64,000 bases of DNA, from assembly GCA_963675945.1 (NCBI GenBank), contig OY780932.1, positions 2,914,001-2,978,000 of the forward strand, given 5' to 3'. The notes beneath the pieces are model-generated. The model was not told the origin of the DNA and searched no databases. It saw only the letters and a list, made by a program, of their open reading frames with translations. Position 1 is the first letter of the stretch. The number at the start of each line of letters is the position of its first letter. Of this stretch, positions 27,282 to 37,900 are shown piece after piece. The position numbers and the translations under genes were made by a program. The stretch is from G963556115 sp963675945. Its GTDB lineage: Bacteria; Planctomycetota; SZUA-567.

Positions 27282-28304
27282 CTAAAATTTCCCTAAAATA
27301 TAACCAAATGTCCAGAATTGTGCGATAAACATTGCGCTTGCAGTCAAGCCGAGCAAGGCTCCGATGCGCGATACTTTGAGTTCCCGTAGAGCATAATGAG
27401 CATAAACCAGCAGCACAATACCGAGGGATAAAGCTGGGCCGCGTACCCCGGAAATGCCAGTGAACCACGGGATAATAATAGCGCCTGTGCCAAGAATATA
27501 GCAGCCGTAAAGGCAATCTTTGAGCAGATAATAAAGCTTGCCACTGATGACGCGTTTACTTATTTCCGGAAACGCATGCACCACATACGGGCGGAGTAGA
27601 TAGAGTAGGAGTGCAGGACCGTACCAGACAATAAACTGCAAGTTATGCCGATGATGAGCGTTTGCTAGCGCTGAAACAGCCAGGTATAGGGTTAGTATAC
27701 AGAGAGCGATAAGTAGGTGATTACGACTGGGGAGCCATTTAATCTTATTGCTGATAAAAATGCCCGCGATACCAGCAAAGAGGCCAATAATTGCCCCCGC
27801 GACTACATCACTAGGATAATGTCGCTGGTAGAAGATGCGAGAAACAGCAACACCTGAGGCGACGATAGAGCTGGTTACTACCGATGCTGAAGAAGCGGTA
27901 AGCACCTCCGGCAGAATAAATGCAGTTGCGGTGTCGCCACTTGGAAATGAGCGCTCAGAGGTATGATCCGGGCGTTCTCTGCCAACTATACTCTTCACCG
28001 GGTGCACAATAAGGCCTACGAGAATCAGGGCTATAATCATACGCTTGCAGATTCTTCGCTTCCCAGCCAGTCCCAGAACTAGTGCTAGAAGTATCAAAAC
28101 GTCTGCTTTGCCAAATATGCGGACAACCTGAAAGAATTCGCCCAGAGTACTCTCTTCATTCGTCGCAAGATCCTGATGCCCAAGAGCCCAAGTGCTTATA
28201 CTGTTATCGAAAAAGAAGAAGAAGATCATAATTAAAAAGAGAATCGCCATACTCAAGAAACTGATAAATAGTGATTCTTTGCTCTGGTCAAACTTAAACT
28301 TCAT
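27282..28304 (-). CDS. PAP2-family membrane phosphatase
   Basis: The 340-residue polytopic membrane protein has the three PAP2 motifs: K104...RP (KSIVGRERP), PSGD (121-124, with Asp where His is usual) and SR155-156...H162...D166 (SRIFYQRHYPSD). The family removes phosphate from lipid phosphates such as undecaprenyl or phosphatidylglycerol phosphate at the outer face of the inner membrane. About eight to nine hydrophobic segments are visible, more than the six of minimal PAP2 proteins; the C-terminal third is extra. The gene starts three bases after the AsmA-like gene, so the two are co-transcribed. Confidence 0.85.
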   Translation of the reverse strand: MKFKFDQSKESLFISFLSMAILFLIMIFFFFFDNSISTWALGHQDLATNEESTLGEFFQVVRIFGKADVLILLALVLGLAGKRRICKRMIIALILVGLIVHPVKSIVGRERPDHTSERSFPSGDTATAFILPEVLTASSASVVTSSIVASGVAVSRIFYQRHYPSDVVAGAIIGLFAGIAGIFISNKIKWLPSRNHLLIALCILTLYLAVSALANAHHRHNLQFIVWYGPALLLYLLRPYVVHAFPEISKRVISGKLYYLLKDCLYGCYILGTGAIIIPWFTGISGVRGPALSLGIVLLVYAHYALRELKVSRIGALLGLTASAMFIAQFWTFGYILGKF

Positions 28305-28307
28305 CGT

Positions 28308-31300
28308 TTATTGCCCTTCATTCTGATTCTTTTTATTATCCTTGCCGAATAACTTGAACGGCGCGGTGATTATGGATTTCCCTACATTCTCAACCTTTTC
28401 AACAACCCCACCGACGGTTCCCACCAGCCCGACTCCAACCTTGGCAACGCTGGTAAACAACGAGCCAAACCCGGCTGCAAAGGTGCTGCCCGCATCACCC
28501 CCGCCGACATTGGTCAGATGCAGATTTAGCGGTATCGGTATGGCCGCTACCCCAAAAGTTAAGGCAGAGCTCAATTTTACCACACCTGCAATATTTAGGT
28601 TACTTATCAGTAAATTTCGCCCACCGCCGCTATTACCCCCTCCTCCGCCCCCGGAAGAGAAGATCTGGCTAATATTATTCTGGAGTACGTCAAAATTATT
28701 CTGCATCAGTGCTACTTCATAATAAGCTTTTAAGTTTTGAACATCAATAGTATTTATTGTAATTTGATCACTGAACAGGGTGGAAAGATCGGGAGATATA
28801 CTGATAGACTCTGCTTCCACGGCTTTATTAGTTGAGAACCCTTGCGGATTATCCACAGAGAAACCATTGATTAGCAGTGAACTCAGAGACGAGTTGACGC
28901 TTCCACCTGAGAAGCTCATGCTCACGGAATTGCCACTCGAAGTACCGGTAAAGGTCACGTTTGTTGAACCGATAGAAGCTGAGTTATTTGGCGAATAAGA
29001 ACTTTGCACCGGACTTGTGCCCGGTATGGCGAAGTACTTCCAATATGAGTCATCAAGGGTAAGGCTACTACTGCTGACACTACCGGAGATATTTACGGGT
29101 AATGGTAGGTTTAGACTCTGCTGTAGTGAACTAAGGTCAAGAGGAGCAATATTAATCTCTGCTTTAAGGCGATTATTGACACTATCAAGTAACAGGTTGT
29201 TAATATTGGCTGAGATCGGGCCGTCCATACTTATTTTGTCGAGTTTGAGGATAAAACGCTGATGCTCAGGTTTCAGTGCGAATCCGCTTAGGTTGACTGC
29301 TAGCGGCCCGCCAATTAGTGCGGCGCTTGCGACTTTTGCCTCTCCATTATCATTTAAACTGGCATCAAAATCAAGTTTTAGAGGCGTATTTGCTGGCTTG
29401 GAGTATACATAGGGCGTCAAGGCATTGAAAGCAATATTGGCTTTTGAGAGGTCGATACTGCCTTTGATCTTAGCTAGATCGGTGGTTAGATTTAGAATAA
29501 AGGGGGTTGATGCGGTCGCGATTATACCCTCTATTGTCAATAGGGGAATTTGTGACGACTTAGAGAGGTAGCTCAAGTGTGTCTCTACCGTGCAGGTTAC
29601 TTCTAGCCGTGGCGATTCTGGCTTATGGTTGATGTTTAACTGCTCAATTTTGATAAACTCGTCGCGAAGGGCGCGTACATTTGCCCCAGGGGCTTGATCA
29701 TCAAGCAATTTGAGTTGGGGCACAGATATCTCGGCAGCGGTAATATTCAGGGTCTTGTCGATTGAGAGAAGGAAATCATTCAGTTTGAATGACTTAATGT
29801 TCTTGAAGAAATTGTTTACAGCGCCGCTAAATACAAGTTGAGGTATCAATACATCCTTGCGCGTATTGGCGGTGGTGGCGAATTTCTTCACACTCAGCCT
29901 ATCGGTTTTGGGGTAGTAGAGAGCATCAAAGGTAAAAGCTTCAATACTGTTGGCGGCAATACTAGGGATAAAGCTTTTCCAGCTGGCAAGATTGGCGGAG
30001 AGGGTCAGATCAAGCTCTGTGAGTGATTCCTGAATGCTGAACCAGTCGTCATTCTTGATCTTTGCAGCCATAATCATCGGATTGATCACAAAATCTTTGT
30101 GCGCTTTAACACTCATAGGTAGCGCGGAGTAATTAAGATTGTTGACGGTTATCTCTCCCTTGCCCTTACTGTACAGTGAACCGCTGAGCTTGGCTTGGCT
30201 GAAGAATAATTCAGCTATAGCGTTGGGCAATAACTTGCCGATTATATCCATATCCGCTGTAGAGATTATTAATTTAGCTTTCATCTCTGGAATGGACTTT
30301 AGCGCTTCTTCCCACTCAGCATTCTGCAGTGGGGTTAAACTGTAGTCTTCAGTGGTTAATTCGATGCTGGATTCAGGAGTAGTCAGTTTTAATTGGTCAA
30401 TATTGAGTACGATGTCCAGATCACGCTTTTTTAGAATGAATGCCGTTGCCAGATCCAAGCTTTGCCGGTGCACAGTTTTATTATTGCGGGTGGCGGTAAT
30501 ATTTGAGCCGAGAGCATGTAACCCCATTGCCAATGAGAACTTCCCTGGTGCAGTCATTTTAAAATCGGCGTTGATGGATTCCTGGAGCTTACCGCTGAAT
30601 GCTGAGTCGGCTAATGCCTTACCAAAAAAGTGTTTGAAGCGTCTGGCAATAACCGAGATGACCTTAAGCTCATATTCTCCGCTCTGTGCAAGCTTTGCCG
30701 ACCACAGCTTGTTTTGCCGGGCAATAAGTCCTTTGACCGTAAAATGGAGATCCTTCATGTCTGTCGCCTTTAACGTCATTTCATAGGTATGCTCAGCGCT
30801 TGGAGATAGACTACCGGTAACACTGATTGGCGAGCTCTGGAACTCATCAAGTTTTGAGGTTGAAGTAAAGTGGCAAACTATATCGCCTTTATTATTGGCA
30901 TCAAGTGTGCCCGCGATCTCCTCGGAGACTATGGCGATATTGAGAGAATCGAAGAGTGGTTGAAAGCTTTCATAGAGTTTTTCAAGATCTGCATGGTATT
31001 TGATAGAGGTTGAGAAGAATCTGTCCTTGGCGGTGAAATCAATATCCAGAGGCTCCGTAGAGCTGAAAGAGAGGTATGGGAGGTTGAAGTCAAACTTGAA
31101 ACTTCCTGCAAGTGGTATCAAAACTTTGCTCTTAGTTATCAGGCAGTCAATATCACCGTTGATCGGTAATTTTACAGCCTTGCCTTTGACCAAGGTTGTT
31201 ACATTATCCCCTGATACCGTATACTTACCTTTCCAGACGCCGTCGCGCTTCCAGTTCCCCGCGAAAGCATGGTTGATCTTACCTTTGAAGTTTGATCCAA

Positions 31301-32543
31301 GTTTTTTCCCAAGCTCTGAATTACTGAAGATACTGAGGTCGGTCATGACACTGGCGGTAGCAGTTATCTGATTACCAAAGTTTCCATTCACCATTGTGGA
31401 GGCATTGATCATGTCGCCAGTCTTATTGAATAGCCTGAGTAGAACTTTGAAGGTCTTGATCTCGGTCCAGATTTTGCTGAAGTCGAGTTGGCCGACAGCT
31501 CTGATCTCAAGTTCGGGGGTTATATTGACAAGCATATCCTGCGCCGCAATAACGCCGATACTCTTCGAACTAACCCTTGATTCAACTATGACATCGGTCA
31601 TGGTGGTGGAGTCTGCTTTGATGCTGATTGATACCGGATCTTTCAGCGTTATGGAAACATCGTCGGCTTTGATTCTATGAACATCAAAGTATTCCAGATA
31701 CTCCGCAACATCAATATCGTTTAAATTTGAATCGATCTTGATATGGTTGAGAAAAACAAGCTTTGACTCACGGTTATAGTCCTTGGGCTTATTAAGCGTC
31801 GCTTCTATATTCATATCTACACTGCCGCCTTTACTACCTACGGTCTTGGTGAGCAGAGACAAATAAAAGCTGATATCCTCATTGATACGTGTTAGTGATA
31901 TATTTATAGCTGATAGCGAACAACTCTCAAGTAGTCCCAGTTCATCTGAGATTGCCACTTCGCTTTGATTAATCTTGATAAATCCACCCGCGCTTTGCCA
32001 ATCAATATTGCTCAGCCATTTTTTCCACGGCAGGTCGATCAACTTGTTGAGCATATCAGTTATATTGGTCGAGTAGCTCACTTTATTCGACTCTTTATCA
32101 ATGATCTTGATGCGCTTGATATTGAGTAGTAGTTGATTGAGCGTGACTTCAGTATGAATTGTGCGTTCGGAAATACTTTTGAAGATATCAATTTTGAGTT
32201 CAAGATTCTGTAGCGTCAGTATCTTCTTCTGTGGCTCTAACTTGGAAGAGATTGCGATGTCCTTTATTTCTACGGTTTGATCCAGTAAGGAACTTTTAAA
32301 CTCACCGATACTTAGCACATCTTTGGATTCGGCATTGAATCTCTGGGTTATGATTTCTTTAATATGCTGGTCATTGTAGTTGTAACGCAAAAAAATAACA
32401 CTCAACATCAGTAGTATCAAGAGTGCTAGAATCGAGAGTGCGATAAATTTGATAATCGAAAACGGTCGCTTGCGTTTGGTATTATGCGGATGGTGATTCT
32501 TCTGAGGCGCAGTGTTATTTGTCGTTGCTTGCGTGTTATTCAT
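28308..32543 (-). CDS. AsmA/TamB-like envelope protein
   Basis: The 1411-residue protein has one N-terminal membrane anchor (about residues 27-50) and a long periplasmic region of alternating short beta strands. This pattern is typical of AsmA-like bridge proteins that carry lipids between membranes. The C-terminal part holds a glycine run (SGGGGGGNSGGG), a conserved-looking RNLLISNLNIAGVV segment and a basic tail. I base the family call on architecture and on this C-terminal pattern, not on a signature motif. Coupling with a lipid-phosphate phosphatase fits a role in envelope lipid handling. Confidence 0.7.
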   Translation of the reverse strand: MNNTQATTNNTAPQKNHHPHNTKRKRPFSIIKFIALSILALLILLMLSVIFLRYNYNDQHIKEIITQRFNAESKDVLSIGEFKSSLLDQTVEIKDIAISSKLEPQKKILTLQNLELKIDIFKSISERTIHTEVTLNQLLLNIKRIKIIDKESNKVSYSTNITDMLNKLIDLPWKKWLSNIDWQSAGGFIKINQSEVAISDELGLLESCSLSAINISLTRINEDISFYLSLLTKTVGSKGGSVDMNIEATLNKPKDYNRESKLVFLNHIKIDSNLNDIDVAEYLEYFDVHRIKADDVSITLKDPVSISIKADSTTMTDVIVESRVSSKSIGVIAAQDMLVNITPELEIRAVGQLDFSKIWTEIKTFKVLLRLFNKTGDMINASTMVNGNFGNQITATASVMTDLSIFSNSELGKKLGSNFKGKINHAFAGNWKRDGVWKGKYTVSGDNVTTLVKGKAVKLPINGDIDCLITKSKVLIPLAGSFKFDFNLPYLSFSSTEPLDIDFTAKDRFFSTSIKYHADLEKLYESFQPLFDSLNIAIVSEEIAGTLDANNKGDIVCHFTSTSKLDEFQSSPISVTGSLSPSAEHTYEMTLKATDMKDLHFTVKGLIARQNKLWSAKLAQSGEYELKVISVIARRFKHFFGKALADSAFSGKLQESINADFKMTAPGKFSLAMGLHALGSNITATRNNKTVHRQSLDLATAFILKKRDLDIVLNIDQLKLTTPESSIELTTEDYSLTPLQNAEWEEALKSIPEMKAKLIISTADMDIIGKLLPNAIAELFFSQAKLSGSLYSKGKGEITVNNLNYSALPMSVKAHKDFVINPMIMAAKIKNDDWFSIQESLTELDLTLSANLASWKSFIPSIAANSIEAFTFDALYYPKTDRLSVKKFATTANTRKDVLIPQLVFSGAVNNFFKNIKSFKLNDFLLSIDKTLNITAAEISVPQLKLLDDQAPGANVRALRDEFIKIEQLNINHKPESPRLEVTCTVETHLSYLSKSSQIPLLTIEGIIATASTPFILNLTTDLAKIKGSIDLSKANIAFNALTPYVYSKPANTPLKLDFDASLNDNGEAKVASAALIGGPLAVNLSGFALKPEHQRFILKLDKISMDGPISANINNLLLDSVNNRLKAEINIAPLDLSSLQQSLNLPLPVNISGSVSSSSLTLDDSYWKYFAIPGTSPVQSSYSPNNSASIGSTNVTFTGTSSGNSVSMSFSGGSVNSSLSSLLINGFSVDNPQGFSTNKAVEAESISISPDLSTLFSDQITINTIDVQNLKAYYEVALMQNNFDVLQNNISQIFSSGGGGGGNSGGGRNLLISNLNIAGVVKLSSALTFGVAAIPIPLNLHLTNVGGGDAGSTFAAGFGSLFTSVAKVGVGLVGTVGGVVEKVENVGKSIITAPFKLFGKDNKKNQNEGQ

Positions 32544-32593
32544 TATATGTTTCCAATTATAAAAGTGTTTGCAAAGAAAATGATGAGTATAAA

Positions 32594-33388
32594 TCAGTCA
32601 ATCGGTTGCTGAGCGAACTGCGCAATAAAATCGGTATAATTATAGCAAGAATAGGGGAGAGAATTTTTTAATCTGATTGCACCTTCGGGACATAAGCCAG
32701 AGCAGCGCATACAAATTTGACACTTGTTGGAGAATACGGCATGCTTCTCTTCAATAGTTATGTTGCATGTCGGGCAAGCCTTGGTACAAATGCCGCAACC
32801 AGTACACTTTTCCGTATTGAGCTCAAGTTTAATCAGCTTTTGTATACGCCCGGAAGAGAAAAAGAAATTGTAAAGGCACTTATAAAGTTTGGACATAAGC
32901 CTTCCACTATAGGTGAATTTCTCTCTTGCAAGCATTCTGCTAATAAACTCTGTCGCCCGGCGCTCACAGATCGCAAATAGTTTATCATCTGAAGCTTTAT
33001 CAATTCGTTTGACCTTAAAATTTGACGGCATGATAAAGCCTTCGTAACCAATTACTTTATACCCTTTGGCCTCCAGTACCGGTACTAGTTGGGCGCAGAC
33101 ATTTCCATCTGAACTCGCGAATGTTGAAAAGAGAAAGATTTCGGTGTCAACTGTAGTGACTGGGAGATTTTGGATAAAGTCCCAGACCAGTGGGTAAGTA
33201 CTGAAACAAGCTATGGGAAAGCCTATGCCCATGGTCTGTGTCGGAGATATTGCTGAGCTGTCCGTATTGGCGTCAATTCCACAAAGAGTGCATTTGACTG
33301 ATTTTGCCGATAGCGCGTTCTGCATATATGTGGCGGCTTTAAGCGTATTGCCAGTGCCGCTGAAAATATAGAGTTCGACATTATGCAT
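32594..33388 (-). CDS. EFR1-family flavodoxin-ferredoxin fusion
   Basis: The 264-residue protein starts with a flavodoxin-like fold (YIFSGTGNTLKAA binds FMN phosphate, residues 7-19) and ends with a two-cluster bacterial ferredoxin: CTGCGICTKACP and CQICMRCSGLCP. This is the EFR1 architecture, common in anaerobes, in which flavin and two [4Fe-4S] clusters pass electrons in the cytoplasm. The partner enzyme is unknown. It stands about 50 bases upstream of the AsmA-like gene on the same strand and may share its transcript. Confidence 0.9.
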   Translation of the reverse strand: MHNVELYIFSGTGNTLKAATYMQNALSAKSVKCTLCGIDANTDSSAISPTQTMGIGFPIACFSTYPLVWDFIQNLPVTTVDTEIFLFSTFASSDGNVCAQLVPVLEAKGYKVIGYEGFIMPSNFKVKRIDKASDDKLFAICERRATEFISRMLAREKFTYSGRLMSKLYKCLYNFFFSSGRIQKLIKLELNTEKCTGCGICTKACPTCNITIEEKHAVFSNKCQICMRCSGLCPEGAIRLKNSLPYSCYNYTDFIAQFAQQPID

Positions 33389-33499
33389 TGAATCTTCCGC
33401 CTTTATATTATGGTTAAGCGTATAATAAGTATTATTGTAACAGATTAATAATGTCCGGCAATAAAATTCGGGTTATAGCTATGGAAAATATTATAAGTT

Positions 33500-33524
33500 A
33501 CAGTCCGGCGATATTCCGGACTGT
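33500..33524 (-). terminator. Hairpin after serine acetyltransferase gene
   Basis: A nine-base perfect stem (33500-33508 with 33516-33524) lies 40 bases beyond the cysE stop. The minus-strand tail is AT-rich but has no clean T run, so termination is plausible rather than certain. Confidence 0.45.
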
Positions 33525-33563
33525 AGGCATAGTTAAAGAAATACTGCAATAAGCAGCTATGAG

Positions 33564-34565
33564 CTATTGGGCATTTTTTATGGTGCCGTCAGCTTCACAG
33601 ATATCCTGCGCCGGGCATTTGAATTCTCCTGGACGTATGCGCGAACTTTTACGGTGGCTGGGTTGAAGGTAGACTAGATCTGCCTTTGCCAATACCACCT
33701 TGGTCCCAGGTTCGACACTATCGGTCAGCCAGACATTACCACCAATTGTCGCCCCTTCTCCAATTACAGTTTTACCGCCGAGGATGGTGGCTCCAGCATA
33801 GATGATTACATTATCTTCAATGATAGGATGGCGTTGCTCACCACGGATAGACTGCCCCTTTGCTGGAGCCAGCGCCCCAAGGGTTACTCCCTGATAAATC
33901 TGAACGTGGTTACCAATTCGGCAGGTCTCACCGATAACTACCCCGGTACCGTGATCAATAAAGAAACTCTCGCCGATAGTTGCTCCCGGATGGATGTCAA
34001 TACCAGTCTGGCTATGAGCATGTTCACTCCAAAGTCTGGGGATAAGAGGTACTTCATGTTTGACAAGCTCGTGAGCCAGACGGTGGGTGACTATTGCCTG
34101 AACTGCCGGATAGCTAATTATTACCTCATCAATACTTGCTGATGCCGGGTCTCCTTCAAAGCCAGCAGCAATATCTTTTTTGAGAATCTCGCGAATTCTG
34201 GGCAAAGACTCCATAAGTGAGATCACAGCCTTACTCGAGCGTTCTTTGACATTGCAGAGTTCGCAGCAACCCTGATTACAAGCATAGCGGTAAGCCCTTT
34301 GCACTTCACTGGTGAATTCAATGACAATATGATTGATCTGATCACCAATATGATAATTCAAGTTGCCCTTGGTTACTGGATGCCCACCAGCAAAATAGCC
34401 TGGGAAGATAATGTCAAACAACCGTTGGAGGGTGGTGAGCACAGTCTTGCTGTTGGGCAGATCATGTCCTTCAAGTTGATTGATACCGATCCCATCGTTA
34501 TAGGAGATCATTAATTTATCAACAATTGGTGAGATATCCTTACTCTCAATATAATTGTTCTTCAT
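33564..34565 (-). CDS. cysE: Serine O-acetyltransferase, long EpsC type
   Basis: The enzyme acetylates serine with acetyl-CoA, the first step of cysteine synthesis. The C-terminal left-handed beta-helix is clear: IHPGATIGESFFIDHGTGVVIGE with catalytic His residues, then hexapeptide repeats. At 333 residues it is longer than E. coli CysE (273). Two Cys-rich inserts stand out: CNQGCCELC near residue 94 and a tail KCPAQDIC near 319. They could bind a metal or act as redox switches. The gene is transcribed divergently from the Asp-box/TPR gene. Confidence 0.92.
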   Translation of the reverse strand: MKNNYIESKDISPIVDKLMISYNDGIGINQLEGHDLPNSKTVLTTLQRLFDIIFPGYFAGGHPVTKGNLNYHIGDQINHIVIEFTSEVQRAYRYACNQGCCELCNVKERSSKAVISLMESLPRIREILKKDIAAGFEGDPASASIDEVIISYPAVQAIVTHRLAHELVKHEVPLIPRLWSEHAHSQTGIDIHPGATIGESFFIDHGTGVVIGETCRIGNHVQIYQGVTLGALAPAKGQSIRGEQRHPIIEDNVIIYAGATILGGKTVIGEGATIGGNVWLTDSVEPGTKVVLAKADLVYLQPSHRKSSRIRPGEFKCPAQDICEADGTIKNAQ

Positions 34566-34911
34566 GTGCTTGCCTTCCTATTATTTTTCTGTGAAAAACT
34601 GTATACTCTGCAAAAGCTTCAGTTAATATTAGTTGTTACTGTCAGAATAACAACGTAATACTTTGCATTAGAGTTACGAACCGAGACAATTTTATTTTAT
34701 CTGTTAAAATTGAATATTATAGATCCTTCAATACAATTTTACTCAGAATATTCTATAATTACATAAAAATTACTTTTATTTAGGGTAAAAAGTGGCATAA
34801 TATAGTATAATATGCTGGCAAGTGCATACTGGGGAGAGATGTAACCTCTTAGTCTTACAATAATAAAAAGAAATAGTAAATCATAGATGGTAAATGAGGA
34901 GATAATAAACC
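34566..34911. other. Divergent intergenic region cysE / Asp-box protein
   Basis: This 346-base AT-rich stretch must hold promoters for both directions. TATAAT boxes occur (for example 34806-34811) without a convincing -35 partner. A clear AGGAG ribosome site precedes ATG 34912. No small gene or known riboswitch is visible. Confidence 0.4.
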
Positions 34912-37900
34912 ATGCGTGGCAGAATTATTGCTTTACTCTTGGCGTTGACGTTTATGTTGCAACTATATACTGCAACTGCGGCTGAGCCCCGTTCATATCA
35001 ACCTCCTGCCAATACACCGGTAATACCCTGGAAACGTTTTAGCATTGAATATGCAGTACGCATAATGGGAAATGCTCTCACTGCCAAGGTTGAGTTTTAT
35101 ATTACCACTGATGGTGGTGTGACCTGGAAAAAGTATGGTGAAGATCCTGATCTTGTCAGTCCGATGATTATCAGTGTGCCGTCTGAAGGCACATATGGTT
35201 TTGTAACCGCAGTATCGACCAATATCAGACCGGCATTACCGCCAAGACCCGGTACCAGACCGGATCGTTTTGTTATTGTTGACCGCACACCACCGGAGGC
35301 AAAATGGATAAACCCCAATGCTGAGGAGGTACTTATTACCGAGTCTGGGATTGAACTGGCTTGGGTCTCCAGTGATAAACATCTTGGGCTGACCCCCGTA
35401 TCCATTGAGTATTCTACCGATGGCGGAAATTTCTGGCTGCCACTTCGTGATGAGCTCCCTGCCAAAGGAAGTATTGTATGGAATCCTCCGTTCTTGGAGG
35501 GTCAGACCGATATCTCTCTGCGCTTGATCGTCACCGACCTCGCAGGGAATAAGCGTATTGTTAAAAATAAAACCTCCTTCAGCCTGGATAATACGGCTCC
35601 AGTTGTTACGATAATCGGTCCGGCGTCTTCAGGTTCTTTCAAATTTGATATTGACTATACCGCTACTGACGATCAGAGCGGCGTAAGTAATATCGAGCTG
35701 TATTATACTGTTGACGGTGGTACTGAGTGGTACTATTTTGGCCCTGATGCAGACTTGAGCTCACCAATAAGCTTCAGTTCGCCGGCGGCTAAGGAAGTTG
35801 GATTGTATATTGTTGCCACCGATAAAAATGGTAATAAGACCCCTGCTCCAGCTCGAGGCGCGATGCCGATGGCATATGTCACCCTTGATATCGAACCTCC
35901 TCAAGTATCAATTCTTCCGCCATTTACTACTAGTGGTGGCGTTGTGTCCAAGGATGATGTTATTGATATTAGATGGAATGCGAGTGATGCAAATATTAAG
36001 GAAGGTACTACTATCATCCAGCTTTCTCGCGATGGAGGTGCTACTTGGACAGATCTAGCCTATGATAAACCGGCCAACGGCTCGTGGCAGTGGGTTCCGC
36101 GCGAATCTGGCAATAATCTACTCTTGAAGATTAGCGTGTCTGATGTAATGGGCAATGTCGGTACCGCAATAAGTATGCCGTTTGCTGTAGATGAGAAGCG
36201 GCCGTCGATGGAGTTTGAGAGTATAACTCCGGTAAATGGTGGGGAAGAAGTAGTACTCAATAGTGTTCAAACATATTCTGAGCCTGCGGATGATCTCTGG
36301 GCGCCACCTGTACCTTCGACGGTAGAACTCGAATCAGAGACCATAACCGATCTGCCTGCCGGAGCGCCTGTTCAGAACATACAAAATAACTTTGTGGCTG
36401 AAGAGGTAGAGATAAGTACTCCTCAGCAGAGCCTGAGCAGTACAGAGATAGACATCCCTGCCCCGGCAACTGAAGATTCAGTACCAACACTTGAGGATAA
36501 TTTTGCCAATAATCAAATACCAGATGAGGACTTTGCACCTGTTACTACTGAAACTGAAGCTGATTCGCTCAATCTTGATTCATTTGATTTTGAGTCAACG
36601 GATACAGTTACCGAAGACACAACTGTTGTTCAGGAACAGACCGATGATCTCGATCTGGGTGATCTGGATTTGGATAGTATCCCCGATCTTGCGTCCCCTC
36701 CGGCGACAGAGACAATACAGCAGGAATCTACTGAGGTTGTGCAGAATACCAGCAATACTCTTGAAGAATCACTCTTTACTGAAGAGGATCTTTCAGATAT
36801 TCCAGAGCCAGGAAGTTTACAGAGTTCAGAGACAACCCTTGAGGAAGAGGTGGCGATACCTCCTATACCAGATATTGGAGATGCCTCTAGCGACACATTC
36901 GCAGAAATTGCGGATATCACTATCCCCGAATCCGGACAAGTTGCAGAGACCGTTACTCTGACCCAGGAGGAAGATTTGAATATTCCGGATATTACTCCAC
37001 CTACTGAGACGGTGGTTGAAGAGGATGAATTCGGTTTTGGCCCGGTAGATGAGGTAGTTGAAGAGGTTGCGCAGGTTGGTGAGAAATTGGATCTTCCTCT
37101 GGATCTGGACGAAGCACTTCCGACTACGCCTGAGGTCTCGGCTGAAACCCTCTTACTCCAGGCTCGGACTGCTTTTGAAGAGGATGAAAACTATGATCTT
37201 GCCGAATCTCTGGCCAAGCAGGTGATTGACCTTGATCCGAATAATTCTCAAGCTTATGCCATTGTCGCCAGTGTTCTGACAGAGAAAGGCAGTTATGATT
37301 CGGCCTTTGACTATGCGCATAGAGCGATTAATCTTGCGCCTGAAAGCGCTGAGTATCTTCAAATTCTCGGTTATGCTCAGTATAAGAAAGCGGTCGAGAT
37401 CAATAAGATGCTCGGTCAGTCTGAGTTGACACCTTCGCAGCAAGATAGTCTGACTTCACAACTTATGGTTGCTCTGGATCAGGCGCAGGAGGCTTATGCC
37501 AAAATGATCTCGTCTACCAATGATATTGATGTCAAAGAAGGATATTATCGTTTGGCACAGGTAGATTACTTCAAAGCAACGCGTACTCAGACCGATCAAG
37601 TACAGATGGATGAGACATTAAAAAGAGCAATAGCAAATTATCAGAAAGCTTATTCAATAGGAGAGCCTGATTACCGTGAAGTCTTACAAATTGGTATCTG
37701 TTATTACCGTCTAAATGATTTTGCGCAAGCTGAGCAGTGGCTTGAAAAAGCTCAGGAGTTGGCACCTGTAGATAGAACTCCTAAAGAGGCATTCTTCTAT
37801 CTGGCTCTTATCAGCGAGAAGACCAATCGACCGCAAGAGGCACTTGCATTCTGGTCTCAAGTTGCAAACTTTTATCCAGATGGCAGTTCATACAAGAAAT

